NCBI GenBank assembly: GCA_039583875.1
Contig: CM077166.1
Location: 76,858,564-76,922,563, forward strand
Direction: 5' to 3'
DNA length: 64,000 nucleotides
DNA from: Platanthera guangdongensis
Lineage: Eukaryota > Streptophyta > Magnoliopsida > Asparagales > Orchidaceae
Shown here: in pieces, positions 30,335 through 41,741 of the stretch
How positions within the stretch are numbered: position 1 is the first letter of the stretch
Layout of the letters: every line of letters begins with the position of its first letter
Program-made: the position numbers and the translations under genes
Notes under the pieces: model-generated
Databases searched by the model: none
Seen by the model: only the letters and a program-made list of their open reading frames with translations
What the model was told of the DNA's origin: nothing

Positions 30335-31585
30335 TCATTGCTTTAGATTTTCCTCGATTAAACGCCTAAGAAAGTTTCTCAAACTTTTATTAACGATTTC
30401 AGTCAGTTCATCCGTTAGAGAGTGATTAACGCTACTAAATTCAAGTGTGGTATGCTCTCGACCCCAAAATATTTTCAAAAAAATTGATATTAAATATTTA
30501 ATATAGTTATGCAATTTCACAAATCCGATTACATTTAACTTAATACTACACGATTTAAATTTAATATCAATTCTATCATTTAAATGCTTCCAGAGAAATC
30601 CTTTAAAACGTGCATCCTTATTGGGTGTGAAAAATTTAGGAGTTCTTAGTATCCTTATAACACGGGTTTTTTGAAATATGTTTATAATTTGAAAATAATT
30701 GTTTTCAGACACGGTTATAGGATAATGTAATGATATGAAATGATGTTCTCCAAATACGAAATCAATATATGGTGGTGACACTAGTGCTACGGGTGGGTGA
30801 TCTTCAAACATAATGTCACTAGACTCAAGTGTTGGTGAGTGCAGCGGACTCGGAGACTCGGGACATATGTAGCGTGAGTCTATGTCACCTAAAGTGTGAG
30901 GCTCTTCACTAGCCGACTCCATCTTTGGGAAACTGGTGATTGAAACCGTATCATCCAAGATGAGTGTCTCATCGTTATCACGTTCTTCCTTCTGGAGCAG
31001 GGGCTCAGGAAGAAACTCAGTGGCTACAGTTTGTGATTTTGTGGGGCCAAGTGGAGTCTCAACTTCAATTGGGATGACATACGTAGGAGGAAGAAACTCC
31101 CTTTTCTGAAGCGGGGGCTCACGAAGAGACTCCTCAACTGGAGGGATTTCTACTGAGGAGCTAAGTTGGGATAATCTGCTCATGTGGGTGATAACACTAG
31201 GGGAATCTATGTCCTTAAAGGTGGGGGCATCAACGAAACTAGTGAGTGGTCTAGCAATAGACCTAAACTCAGACTCCACCTTAAGGGTCATACTAGAAAC
31301 TTCCTTAAAATTGTGATAATTGTGCAGCTCTAGTTGAACCTTAATGGAGTAGTGTAACTGGTGCAGGTAAAGGGACACAATCATTTCATCACCCTCTGGA
31401 ATATCTAATATAGACTGAAGGTTTAGAAATTCTGTGTACTCATCAACTAACAAACCTATTTGTTGTAGATTTTGAAATCTACGATATAAAGTGTGGAGGT
31501 GATCGGGAGAGACATAATGTTTGCGCAGCTCTGATTTGAACACGACCCAAGTAGTGATTGGGGGCAACCACAACTTATCTCTCAT
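30335..31585 (-). CDS. Gag plus 3'-ORF polyprotein of a pol-less LTR element
   Basis: The 416-codon frame begins MRDKLWLPPITTWVVFKSEL. Residues 1-115 match the gag capsid fold of Ty3/gypsy elements (W..FK.EL..HY.., 'LYRRFQNLQQIGLLVDEYT', 'EGDEMIVSLYLHQLH'). Residues 116-265 are an acidic, proline-rich linker. Residues 266-345 carry the shared 3' block ('PPYIDFVFGEHHFISLHYP', 'RILRTPKFFTPNKDARFKG', 'FLWKHL'). The end has 'LTDELTEIVNKSLRNFL'. The true gag start lies upstream: MEESANHLTPSVGLESTIE at 31912, in another frame, so a frameshift separates the two (about 31600-31720). No zinc knuckle is present. The long clean frame suggests recent origin or selection. The product would assemble with particles supplied by a relative; that is inference. 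Confidence 0.7.
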   Translation of the reverse strand: MRDKLWLPPITTWVVFKSELRKHYVSPDHLHTLYRRFQNLQQIGLLVDEYTEFLNLQSILDIPEGDEMIVSLYLHQLHYSIKVQLELHNYHNFKEVSSMTLKVESEFRSIARPLTSFVDAPTFKDIDSPSVITHMSRLSQLSSSVEIPPVEESLREPPLQKREFLPPTYVIPIEVETPLGPTKSQTVATEFLPEPLLQKEERDNDETLILDDTVSITSFPKMESASEEPHTLGDIDSRYICPESPSPLHSPTLESSDIMFEDHPPVALVSPPYIDFVFGEHHFISLHYPITVSENNYFQIINIFQKTRVIRILRTPKFFTPNKDARFKGFLWKHLNDRIDIKFKSCSIKLNVIGFVKLHNYIKYLISIFLKIFWGREHTTLEFSSVNHSLTDELTEIVNKSLRNFLRRLIEENLKQ

Positions 31586-31599
31586 GCATTGAAGTTGTT

Positions 31600-31912
31600 T
31601 TCACCATTCTAAGGGGGTCCCTTAAGTCTACAAGTCACATACTCGATTTGCCTACTCAAAGGTATTTGACTTCGACTCATGAAAGTTTACATGCTACGAC
31701 ACCAATCTAAAAATTCATTAGGATCTAGATGTCCATAAAAATCGTTCGGATGTGTGTTCTAGGTGCTTAGGATCAGTGGGTTCATCGTGCCATGAGTGTA
31801 CATTGGTGAGAGACGCAACCATTTCGGTTAATTTTTTCATTCGAACATTTAAGCCTTCTATGGTGCTCTCTAAACCTACACTAGGTGTTAAATGATTAGC
31901 ACTTTCCTCCAT
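31600..31912 (-). pseudogene. N-terminal gag segment, out of frame with the main ORF
   Basis: The frame starts at 31912 with MEESANHLTPSVGLESTIE and contains 'MKKLTEMVASLTNVHSW', a short coiled-coil-like stretch usual at gag N-termini. It ends at 31718 in a stop, and sequence toward 31585 continues the gag in the frame of the large ORF ('WNDFYGHLDPNEFLDW'-like reading). One or two small indels would account for the break. Confidence 0.55.
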
Positions 31913-32262
31913 TTGAAATGATTTGATTAATTTTTTTTACAAAATTTAATTGGCCTTTAAAATAATAATAATTTTAAAATAAGGTAAAGATTATAAATAA
32001 AAAAAAAGATTTTTTATTATTATTATTATTTTGAAAAAAATAAAGTTTTTAACTTAAAAGAGCATAATAATTTATTTTTTTTATTTTTTTAAAAAGGAGA
32101 TTTAAAAAGATTATAATGAAATTTCTTTTTTTAAAGATTTAATAAACCCCTTATTTTAAAAAACAAAATAAATAAATAAAATGCGGATACATATTTTGTC
32201 AAAAAAACCGGATCGACCGAGTCACGATGGGAGTGAATCAAATTCCTCTGATACCAAACCGA
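31913..32262 (-). other. Leader and primer site of the 5.2-kb element
   Basis: AT-rich leader between the 5' LTR and gag. The minus strand reads TTGGTATCAGAGGAATTTGA just inside the LTR (complement of 32238-32257), a primer site for initiator-Met tRNA. No other signal. Confidence 0.65.
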
Positions 32263-33719
32263 TGTAAACTCAAATTAAGATTTTATAAATTATATAGATT
32301 TTTAGCAAAAAATATTTTATTTGTTATAAAATAAGATTAGGAACTTGAAAATTTAAGTGTACTTTAATTTTAAAGGCCGAGAGTGCCCAAAACTGAGTTT
32401 GTGCGCAACAATCATCACTTTCCAACGTTGAAATTTCGTGAAATCGTTAATCGTTATTCAGAAAACATTCATCGGTATTTATTGAGTTGAATCGTCGAGA
32501 GATTTGTACGTCTACAGGAAAGTACACAAGAAATAACTTGTGAAATAACGATAATCGCAGTAATGAGAACGCTCGGGTCAAGCCATAAATTATTCAAATT
32601 ATGCATAAAATTAAAACTAATCACGAAAAGAGAAATCGGGTGAGGTTACCACCAGAGGTTAGTTGATCCAATCTGCAGGCGCGGAGGAGGGCAATAGCAT
32701 TCAGCCGCTTGCCGGAGGAATGTGCCTGAGTCGACAACAATGGGCGAGGGGGAGGGGCTGTCTAGCCACCGGAGGTTGGAACTGGACAGGAGGCCGACCG
32801 TTTGTTGGACAAATGAGTCGGAGTCGACGGCAAGGTTGCAGGACGGGACCTGGTTGGTCGTTGACGTGAGGTGGTGGGACCTCCTACCGGCGTCGGCCGC
32901 TGGAGAATGTCGTCCGTCGGATCTGGTGAGGGTCGTCGGCAGACATGGAGGCAGTGGTGGATGTTGGTTTGCGATGGTGGTTGTGGTTGGAGCGGCGGCA
33001 GGCTTAATGGCCTGTGGCGATGATTGTGGCTGGAGTGACAGTAGACATATGGGCCTACGGGCTACGGCGGAGGATGACGGAAAGGAGCGGTGGCTGAAAT
33101 GTTTTGCATGGGTGACAGGTACCGACAATACAAAGAAATTGAATAGAAAATTCAATTTCTCTGTTGTCTGGGGTTGTCTTTTCAGCAGAGCAGGGTCATG
33201 CCCTTTTATAATGAATGAGAATTTATGGAATTGAATATCAATTCCAGAGCTTACCAACTAAAAAAGAACCGGCCACTTTATTTCCAAATTATAAAGTTTC
33301 CAAAGGCCACTTTATTTCCAAATTATAAAGTTTCCAAAGACATTGGCCGACCACTTTATTTCCAAATTATAAAGTTTCCAAAGACATTGGCCGGCCATAT
33401 ATTACCTTTTATTTTATTTTATTTTTATAACAGATTTTTCACCAATTTTGAACATGATATTCTCCTCTTCTTGGCGCAAAAATATTCTATCTTTTGAGTT
33501 TTGAAATTTAAATTTATGCATTTTAAATAACTTTAAGCTTGCCCGTTACGTACTAACTACTAAAATTACTTGACTTATTTATTTAAGAACTCATCAGACG
33601 GTCAACCCGAAGAGCCGAAAAATTTCAAATAAAAGTAGGTGCGCGAAAGAAATACACGATAATAAATAAATGTTGAAAAATTCAAACGCGTGGCTTAGGA
33701 TGCGGTGAAGGTTGCATCA
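32263..33719 (-). repeat. 5' LTR of the 5.2-kb element, with inner repeat expansion
   Basis: It matches 28518-29873 nearly base for base except at 33265-33395. There the segment CCACTTTATTTCCAAATTAT..AAGTTTCCAAAG occurs three times in place of one, accounting for most of the 101-bp length difference. LTRs are identical at insertion, so this expansion happened later. Confidence 0.85.
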
Positions 33720-33871
33720 TCTCTCTTTCTCTGTAACTGCCACTCTCTCCCTCTCTCTCCCCCGCCCCTCTCTCCCCCTTCCCTCTCTCTCTCTCTTCTC
33801 TATCTCTCATTCATCCGTCAGCCCCCTCTCTCCTCTCTTTCTCTTTGGCTTTTTATCCTCCGTTATTTGCA
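33720..33871. repeat. C/T-rich microsatellite between two retroelements
   Basis: (TC)n and (CCCTCT)n-type sequence fills the gap between the 5.2-kb and the 13-kb elements. Short ORFs here are low complexity. Confidence 0.6.
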
Positions 33872-33876
33872 GAGAC

Positions 33877-36342
33877 TGTTTGGTCCATTGATCCCAATGT
33901 TCTGGATTTGAAGAAGACCCAGTAAACAATGTATACACATGTGGTAATCTAACTTGTGCTCACGTTTAATGACTGTAGGATGTCCTAAAAACATTGATGG
34001 GACAGATAGGCTAAGTGACTAGGTCAGGTAAAATGTTACCTATGGTGTGGATAGATAGAAAAATGTTTGTCCACAAGCGTTGAGTGAAGGTCAATCACTC
34101 AACGCCAGATGACTTATAGTGTTGAATGGAGCCTATACAGTCAAAGCCAAAGGAGTGGCAAGCTGATAAAGTGGCTAAGTCCACATCGTTGAGTGAAGTA
34201 AACTCATTCAATGTCATACAGCAAAAGCTGTGAGACAGTCTGACACAGTAAAAGCCTAAGAGGAAATGGGCAGAAAAAATGGTTAAGTCCATAGGCGTTG
34301 AGTGTATCACTCACTCAACGTCATACTCTATATTCGTTGAGTATTGCCCAGTTAGTCAAAGTCATATAAAAGTTGTGCAGATATTTGGCTAAGTCCAAAT
34401 GCGTTTAGTGAAGCTTACTCACTCAACGTCAAGGGGCAGAAAAATTTGGCTAAGGCAAAAAACGTTGAGTGAGGCACGCTCACTCAACGCTCTCAACGTC
34501 ATGACTCAGAAAATCTGACTAAAGCAAAAAAGCGTTGAGTGAGACGTGGTAACTCAACGCTTTTCACGCTTAAGATGCTGAGGAAGCAGAAAATTGGCTA
34601 AGACAGAAAGCATTGAGTGTGGCATGCTCACTCAACGCTCTCAATGCCTAAATTACAGAATGCATGGATAAGGCACAAGCCGTTGAGTGAGGTGTGCTCA
34701 CTCAACGTTCTCAACGTCAGGCATGCAAAAAAGGCTGCAGAATTGGTTAAGACAAAAAGCGTTGAGTGAAGCTTACTCACTCAACGCTGTCAACGCCTAG
34801 ATAGATAGAACTGTCTAAATACCTTGGCGTTTAGTGAAGTTCATTCACTCATGCTTAATTTTTGACCAAGTCCACAGGTGCTGACGTCAGTAAGTCAACA
34901 AGTCAACCTTATTTAAATTGTTAGCGACAAAGCTACAGTACGTGACAAAAGGCATCGCAGACCTACTGTACGACAGTTAGGGGTTAAATCAAGGATGCAG
35001 CTGGCATTAAATATGTGGGACTCACTACTCAAAGAGCCGTTGGGACATAAATGATAAAAGGAAAAGTCTTTACAGAAGAAGACAACTTTTGAGAAGGGCT
35101 GTAGAGATAGTTCTTCTTCATCGTCATTATTGTTGTGAAGAGAAGAACAGAGAGCAAAAAGGCTGAAGGTCTAAAGGCTCAACCAGTTAGCTGGTTGTCA
35201 TCATTATCGACTACAGCAAGATCAGAGCATGTCTCTGAAGAAGAAAAAGAAAGTTAGTTGGTGTCACACTCCATCGGCACAAACAAGTTCTTTACAGATC
35301 CAGAGGCATAACACAGAAGATCATCTGCTGGAGGCTGTGAACAAGAAGTTAGGGCTGAACATCCTCAGCCCAGGAAATAAAGAGGAAGCAGATCTGTTGT
35401 CTGTCAGTTACTTGCAGCACAAGCTATCTGTATCCTTGTTGCTGTGAAGAAGTTGTGCTGAGAATCTTCTTAGTCCAAGTAGCAGCAAGTTTTTTCGCAG
35501 TCACTTCACAGATCCAGGTGGAAGAATCACTGGTGCTGTGAAGAAGAAGAAAGGACTGAGTGAATCTCAGCTCATGTAAAAGTAGACTCTGGAAATATAT
35601 TCTTGGAGTCAAAGTTGGCTTGAGTCCATCTCAGTCAAGATAGATTGGCACAGAGAAATTTCTCTTGTGTTCAATAACCACACCAACTCACTTCCATCTT
35701 GTAGAATCCAGTTGGATCAGAGTGGTAGGGCAAATTTGCCTGAGCTGTAGGAATTGGGTTCAAATCTGAGGTAGGTGAGTCATTCTCACTGAGCTGTAGG
35801 GCACTTGTGCCTGAGGTAGGATCTGGGTGCATATCTGAGTGTAGGGCCTTTGTGCCTGAGATTGTAGGAGAGTCATTCTCTCTGAGCTGTAGGATCCCTA
35901 GTGGATCTGAGGTAAGGTTGTGGTCTCAGCCTGAGTGTAGGGCATTTGGCCTGAGATAGGTGATCAGCTGATCACTGAGTTGTAGGCACTCGTGGATGAG
36001 CTGTAAGTCTTGGAGGAGACTGGGAGATCCTGAGGGATCTGAGGTGTAAGCTCTTTGGAGCAGTAGTTTTGGAGAAGTGTCCGGTCCAACAAGACAGTTG
36101 GATAGGAGGGAGGGAAAGTGGATGTACCCTTGTTAGGAGAACCAGTATAAATCTTGTGTGCTTTGTGTGTTTTCTCTGTGATGGTTTTATTGCAAGTTGC
36201 ATATCTTGAAAGCTGAATATAATCAACCAATAAAGCATCCAACTGAAAGAAAATAAAAGATAAGTCACTAAGAACTAAGAAACATATTCACCCCCCCCCT
36301 CCCTCTAGGTGATTTAGATATCCTTGAAATTAAAGACTTTCA
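33877..36342 (+). repeat. 5' LTR, 2466 bp, with hairpin array
   Basis: It runs TGTTTGGTCCATTG...AAAGACTTTCA. 34075-34855 holds about ten hairpins of the form GCGTTGAGTGA-(5 to 8 bp)-TCACTCAACGC spaced near 70 bp. 35730-36010 has a second low-order repeat (TGAGCTGTAGG and TGAGGTAGG words). A run of C lies near the end (36291-36299), present as a C run in the other copies too. The expected start is TGTTGGGTCC, so one base differs. Confidence 0.9.
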
Positions 36343-36344
36343 AG

Positions 36345-36360
36345 TGGTATCAGAGGGAGG
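36345..36360 (+). promoter_or_regulatory. Primer-binding site of the 13-kb element
   Basis: TGGTATCAGAGGGAGG starts two bases after the LTR end and matches the initiator-Met tRNA 3' end complement, as in most plant copia elements. Confidence 0.85.
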
Positions 36361-36423
36361 TTACTCAAAAAGAACCTAACAGTCTGAGTAGACCTCAAAG
36401 GATAGCTAAAAAGGTTTAAACTT

Positions 36424-37850
36424 ATGTGTTCAAAAGAGAATCATAAGGTGTGGAGATCAATGGAGCTTCAAATCAGCAAAAATGACAAGAACAACATTGG
36501 ACAGTTGGCAGCTCTTACAGAACACAAGGTCCATCCAGATACAAGAGCAAAGATCAGGGCCCCTCTGTCACACTCAGATAGTGACTCAGAGGTGGATGAA
36601 GCTAAGGAAGGTGAATGGAGATGCTATGGGGTAATAGATTCATCAGAAGAAGAATTCTGTCAGGAGCAGCCTGAACAAAATCAGGTATATTCCCCATCAA
36701 GCTTATCCTCAGAGTCTGGATATGAATCCTGCTCAGGCTGCGATGCATCCTCATCAAGTGATGATGAGAGTCCTCTATCAGAAGATGATATCAATCAATT
36801 GATTGAAAATCATGCTGCACTTCTGAAAGCTTTCAAGAAAAGCAAGATATTTGTTAAGAAAGAAGCAGAGGAAATTGTCTCCCCACAGCTGGCTGCTTCC
36901 CAGCAAGATGAAACCTCATCTTTGTTATATCTAAAAGAGAGAGAAGTAGCTCATTTGAAAACCATGGTAGATATCCATGTTGAGTCCATCAAATATAAGT
37001 ACTCTGTCATCAAGAATCTTGAAGAGAAACTTGAAAGGGAGAAGAGGATTGTGGTCAATTTCTCTAAGATAGATGCTATCAAGAGAAAATCTGAATCTGA
37101 GTGGATTTCTAAAGTTACCCAATCTCAGAGGAGAGGTCAAGCTCCTGTCAGGCCTCAGTCAACCTTTCACAAGGTAATTTCTCATCCAACAGGCATGACC
37201 AAGACTGTATGTATGATCACTGGAGGTGTGGGAATCTTCCTTGTAAGATTACAAAAGTACCTTACAATGGAAGAAGAGAGGTCATGGGATTGAGTACACA
37301 GAAGGCTCCCCATGTAGAAGTCCAAAAGGCTCATCCTGGATCTTTTGTATTTAGTGTCTCTGCCCCCTCATTCAAGGATAAGGCTATTGCTAATTCTAAG
37401 GTTCTTCAAGCCAGAACTCAATCATATAGTGCTTCAGTCAGTAAGACTGACTTGACTACCTCTGAAGCCATTAAGAACTTGTCAACTGCAAAGAAGGTTG
37501 TTGCTAATGGAGTTCAGAGTAAGTCAAGTTCCTCTACTGTCAGACTTACTACTGGTCAAGATCTTGCTGGAAGAAACAAGAAGGCCACAGTTTTCCCCAC
37601 TGAATAGGCTGCCAGAAATGGCTTGCACACTTCAAGGTGTGTTCAGAAAATGAGATACAACATCCATGAATGTTGGTGTTGTGGCAAAGTGGGTCACTTT
37701 GTCATAAACTGTTGAAACAACCCGTGTGTGTCAAAGGCAAGGCAGTTTCTGCCGGACAGGACTCCTATAGGTAGACATATACATTCTTATGCTAACAAAA
37801 ACCTAGGACCCAAGTCAACTTGGGTTCCTAAGGTAAGGTAAATTTTGTCT
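36424..37850 (+). pseudogene. Gag-like ORF with CCHC zinc knuckle (13-kb element)
   Basis: The frame 36424-37293 begins MCSKENHKVWRSMELQISK and includes an acidic serine-rich stretch ('SESGYESCSGCDASSSSDDE', residues about 99-118) and a coiled-coil part ('LKEREVAHLKTMVDIHVESI', 'LEEKLEREKR'). Near 37210 the frame shifts by one step: the second frame reads 'DHWRCGNLPCKI' and continues to 37607. After a stop comes CWCCGKVGHFVINC (37671-37712), a CX2CX4HX4C nucleic-acid-binding knuckle, then a stop, then 'NLGPKSTWVPKV', the phrase that precedes protease in SIRE/Opie-type copia elements. I do not see the usual copia capsid core upstream, so gag may be N-terminally reduced. Three breaks make it non-functional. 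Confidence 0.7.
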
Positions 37851-38640
37851 TGCAAGATAGCCTAAGTGGTCATGCCCAATTATGGTACTTGGACAGAGAT
37901 ATATCAAACGTAAGTCTTGGTACAAGGAAAGATTCAACTAATCATCATGCATAAGATGTCAAAGACATGTGCAATTGTTGAGGGCGAGCTAGCAAAGGAA
38001 AGCCAGACATACATCAAAGGCTAAAGGGCAGGAGCAAGGATGCTAATGTGCTCAGAGACTATGAACCCAACATCTGTTTCTACTATACAGGGCCAAGATA
38101 AGTAGAATTCATCTTGTTTATGAGTCTACTAAATGTTCTCTTAATTGCAAGAGCTATGCATTTTACAGATAAGATAGTTGAAACTAAAATCTGAAAAGAA
38201 ATAAGACAATTGTCTAAATACTTGTCTCAATAACTAAGTTAGTGGCTCTCATGCTCACTATGCCACTAGTTGTAACTCGATTCAACATCCTCAAATTAAC
38301 ATGAGAATGTTAAATTTGGTTCAAATTGCACTTCACTAAGACACATTATATGTGCAATACAAGTTGAGATAAATTAGTCAAGAAAAGATGTTAGACAAGT
38401 ATCAAAATTTGTTTTAACAATTGAGTTTGGGGCTAACACACTCATTGTGTCACATGATGTAACTGGACCCTACATCCTCTAACTCAATATGGAGTGTTGA
38501 AATTATGTCTAGTCGCACCTCATTAACACACATATTATAATGTGTATTGCAGGACAATCTTACCCCTGCAGGTTGGGCAAACACAGTAAGGGGTCAGATG
38601 CAATCTAATTGCTAAAGAAGACAGAAGTTGAGGAAAATAA
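37851..38640 (+). other. Protease scrap then 187-bp duplicated spacer; pol missing
   Basis: 'LQDSLSGHAQLWYLDRD' (about 37850-37900) resembles the start of copia protease, where WYLDSGCS is expected; the catalytic DSG has become DRD. Nothing of integrase, RT or RNase H follows. Instead, two diverged copies of a 187-bp segment appear: TGTAACTCGATTCAACATCC at 38271 and TGTAACTGGACCCTACATCC at 38458, each followed by a 'cac.tcattaacacaca'-like stretch and 'atgtgca(a)tacaa'. About 3 kb of pol must have been lost or never present. Confidence 0.6.
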
Positions 38641-38881
38641 GCTTACTCAACAAAAATTGTAGAAAAGACGGCCTGCAGCTAAATATCGGGATTCAATCCT
38701 GGCCGCTGATCAAAATTTGATCATCAAACAGGTAACTGTCTTTCCGCCTTTTCTATATAAATAACTAAAAATAGAAAAGTTTGTGCATAAAGCAAAAGCA
38801 TTGTTCCTTGCCCTCTCTCGCCCGCTTTCGCCGAATCGACGGAAAACCGTTCTCGCTAGGTATCCGAAATTTGCAAGCAAA

Positions 38882-41656
38882 ATGGCGCCCAAATGTCAGG
38901 ATTTTCTCTTTGAGTGAACCGAGGTTGTTCGCAATGGATTCATTCACGCTCCTGAAGAGATTCAGCATGTACTTCATCTTCTGCAAAAATCTGACATAGC
39001 CTTTGTCTTGACTGAGACCTGTCTGCTGTGGAAGAGGGAAGTGCTAGAATTGTTTGCAAATGCCAAGACAGATGCATCAGCAGGCAAAGTCAAGACTGTA
39101 GTAAGTGGGAAGAAGATAAAGATTACCCCAGAAGGCTTAGCAAAACACTGCAGTTGTCAAAGCTCTCTGCGAACGACGACGATGATGAACTGACACAGGA
39201 TGACATTAAAACTGCAATGAAATGGTGAGGGTTGTCCAAGCACTCCACCGGCTCAATCTTAAGAAAAAAACTCAACCTAAGAGGTAAATTCTGAGTTGAT
39301 ATCGTTGGAAAAGCTTTGCTCTACAAAACCGGCTCCCACGATAAAATATCAAAGAAAATGTTCGAGATAATCGCAAGAATTATCTTGTCAAAGAAGACCG
39401 ACTGGGGGAGAATCCTATTTGAGAGGATTATTGAATGCATTGCTGAACCAAATCTAGGGAGAATTTTGTCCCTGTTTCTGCGACAATCCGTCCCAGAAAT
39501 TCTGAATTTAAAGTTTGGAGCGAGAATACATCACATGCGGAGAATGGATATTAAGATGTTGGATCGATGGGAAAGAGTTCTTCAACCTCATAGACTATCA
39601 GCTGTAGAAAAGAAAGGAAAGAAGATAGCTGCCTCTGAACCCAGATCCTCTAGCAGCTCATCTGAGGAAGAAGAACCTCATAATCCAGAACTGTCATCTT
39701 CTGCTGAAGAGTCCAGAAGGGACATGAACACTCAAGTATCAGTCTCTTCAGAGCTTACCCCACTAAGTCTTGCAAGCAGACCTGAGCTAGATAATGTCCC
39801 TGGGGATGATGTGCCTACAGCTGAGATGGCTGAAGCAATGGCAAAGGAAGCTGCTGACAAGATCTCTACAAGGATGGAGGAAGATGCTTCCAGACTTGAT
39901 GATACAGATGGGCATTTGCCTATATCTGATGATGTTGATGTTCCCAGGCCTCAGATTGAGGGGGAGATCAGTCTAGATTCTGACAGGGAGGTTGCAATGT
40001 CTGAAGATGAGCATCTACTGGAAAAAGTCATGGAAATTGCATTTGGTGAAGACAAGACTGCAATTGCTGAGGAGGAGGAGCTTGCAGAAGAAATAATACA
40101 AGATACAATAGTAGTGGGTGAGCAATTTCAGATCCCCTCATCTGAAATTCAGTCTACAGTTGATACTGCTGCTGCTGCTGCTGACCTGCATGCTAATGAA
40201 GGCATGACAGAGGTTGAGGGGGAGATACCATCCAAACTCTCTGCTCATGAAGTGCATGATCAAGTCTCCTCTGAATCTGAGAAAAGGGAATCTAGTCATT
40301 AGAGAACACACTCCTCAGCACATACAGAGAATGGACAGTCCAAGAGTGACTCTGCACAAGAAACAGGGAACAGAGGAATACAGGAAGCCCTAGATGAAGG
40401 CACCCCTGCTCAAACAAGCCAGATTCCACCTACCTTCCTTGCCCAGCTAAAGGGGTTGCTGGATGAACAGAGGAGAGATTTAGAAAATTATGTGGATGAA
40501 GCTCTGAAAGAAGTCAGGAATGATCTAGCAACAAAGATCAAATATATAAGATTTGAAATAAATCTGCTGAAGGGAGAAACTGTGAAGTTCTTTACAAGAG
40601 CTGCTCCAGTTGTAGACTATACCATGGAAAAGTTGGATGTATCAAGACAGAATATAGCCATTATCATAGAAAATCAACAGATTCAGGGTAAGAACTCAGT
40701 GACCATTCATGAAAATGATAAAATTCTGATGGATGAACAGAACACAGTTATCTTTGTCAAAGTGGAAACATGCACTAAGATACTTGATGACCATATGTTG
40801 GAAGTGAAAAATCGTGTTACTGCTGGAGTAAATTACATAGAAACAGAAAGAAGCAAGGTCTGCACCTCCCAGGCCATGAACTTAATTGAAGAAGTCAAAA
40901 AGGGGAGAGTAAGGCTATAAGAACCAATACTGAAAACATGATCTGGGCAACAAATATGGTGAGAGGCTCATTGGGATTAAAGCCAGTGCAATATGATAAA
41001 ATCTCAATGATGTCTGCTCATGTGCTAGAGTTTTTGAACAAAGAGACTGTCCAGCAAGATCATCAAAGCTTCCAGTATATAGAAGAAGGTGACAGTACTG
41101 GTGATCAGTGGGAGTGATGTCCACTGCTGCTGAAATTCCTTCCTTCAGCCCCACTGTAGACCAGGCATTACAAAACAAAGAACTGACTACAACTGCTGCA
41201 ACTAAAGAAGAAATCAGGATAAGGAAGAGGAAATACAGAGAAGAAATAGAGAAAAGGCCTGATTTCGAGCAATGTAGCCCAGATTCCAGATCTATCATTC
41301 TACTTGATTGGGATCAGGTCAAGAACAAGAGATCAGACAGACGAAAATGGTACAACAAAATAGAATGGGACAAGATGGAGAAGAGGGACACAGAAAGAAG
41401 AATTTACTGGAGGAATAAAAATGCCAACCTTCTAGCTCCTGATGCAGTTGAACCCTCCAAATACTTTCTCAAGCCCTTCAGCTATTTTCAAAGACAAAAA
41501 GACAAAACTGAAGCTATAGTTGAAAAGGAAAAAGAAGCTAAAGCAAAGGCAGCTGATAAAGCAGACAAAAAGGGAAAGAAGATAGCTGGACCAGAGGGCA
41601 AATCTGCAAAGAAATCCAAGGGCAGTGGGATTGTGATAAGGGAACTTGAAACTTGA
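38882..41656 (+). pseudogene. Envelope-position ORF (additional ORF) of the 13-kb element
   Basis: The start ATG 38882 reads MAPKCQDFLFE then TGA, and continues 'VVRNGFIHAPEEIQHVLHLL', 'IAFVLTETCLLWKREVLELF', 'GKKIKITPEGLAKH'. After a frameshift near 39150 come 'LSANDDDDELTQDDIK', then 'LLYKTGSHDKISKKMFEIIA' and 'FGARIHHMRRMDIKMLDRW' (39316-39600). A long acidic serine-rich region (39640-40300) and a coiled-coil-rich part ('EQRRDLENYVDEALKEVRND', 40456-40920) follow, then a basic tail (41108-41656, 'EKEKEAKAKAADKADKKGKK'). This matches in layout the extra ORF found between pol and 3' LTR in SIRE/Opie-type elements, often called envelope-like though its role is unproven. I see no signal peptide or clear transmembrane helix. 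Stops at 38915, 39226, 39286, 40300 and 40918 and frameshifts disable it. Confidence 0.7.
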
Positions 41657-41741
41657 AAAACTTCAGGTTCTGCTTATAGAGCTATGGAAAGTGACATTTT
41701 GTTTCATGCACAAACATTCGAAATCATTATATATTAAATAC

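Larger units (their letters stand above)
28518..33719 (-). mobile_element. 5.2-kb pol-less LTR element (gag plus 3' ORF)
   Basis: The two LTRs are 28518-29873 (3' LTR) and 32263-33719 (5' LTR), both reading TGATGCAACC...GTTTACA on the minus strand. A primer site (complement of 32245-32256, TGGTATCAGAGG) follows the 5' LTR, and a purine tract (complement of 29874-29890) precedes the 3' LTR. The 2.39-kb interior codes only for gag and the shared 3' ORF; protease, RT and integrase are absent, as in TR-GAG-type non-autonomous elements. The 1356- and 1457-bp LTRs are very alike apart from an expanded 35-to-50-bp repeat in the 5' LTR. No clean target duplication is seen (CTGGA versus TCTCT); both flanks are C/T-rich. 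Confidence 0.85.

Noticed and set aside
28513..33724. A 5-bp target duplication for the 5.2-kb element
   Set aside because: Flanks read CTGGA and TCTCT; the C/T-rich surroundings prevent a fair call.
38882..41656. A host gene in the 13-kb element
   Set aside because: Position between gag and the 3' LTR, matching strand, and layout fit the extra ORF of SIRE/Opie-type elements; the frame is broken at several points.
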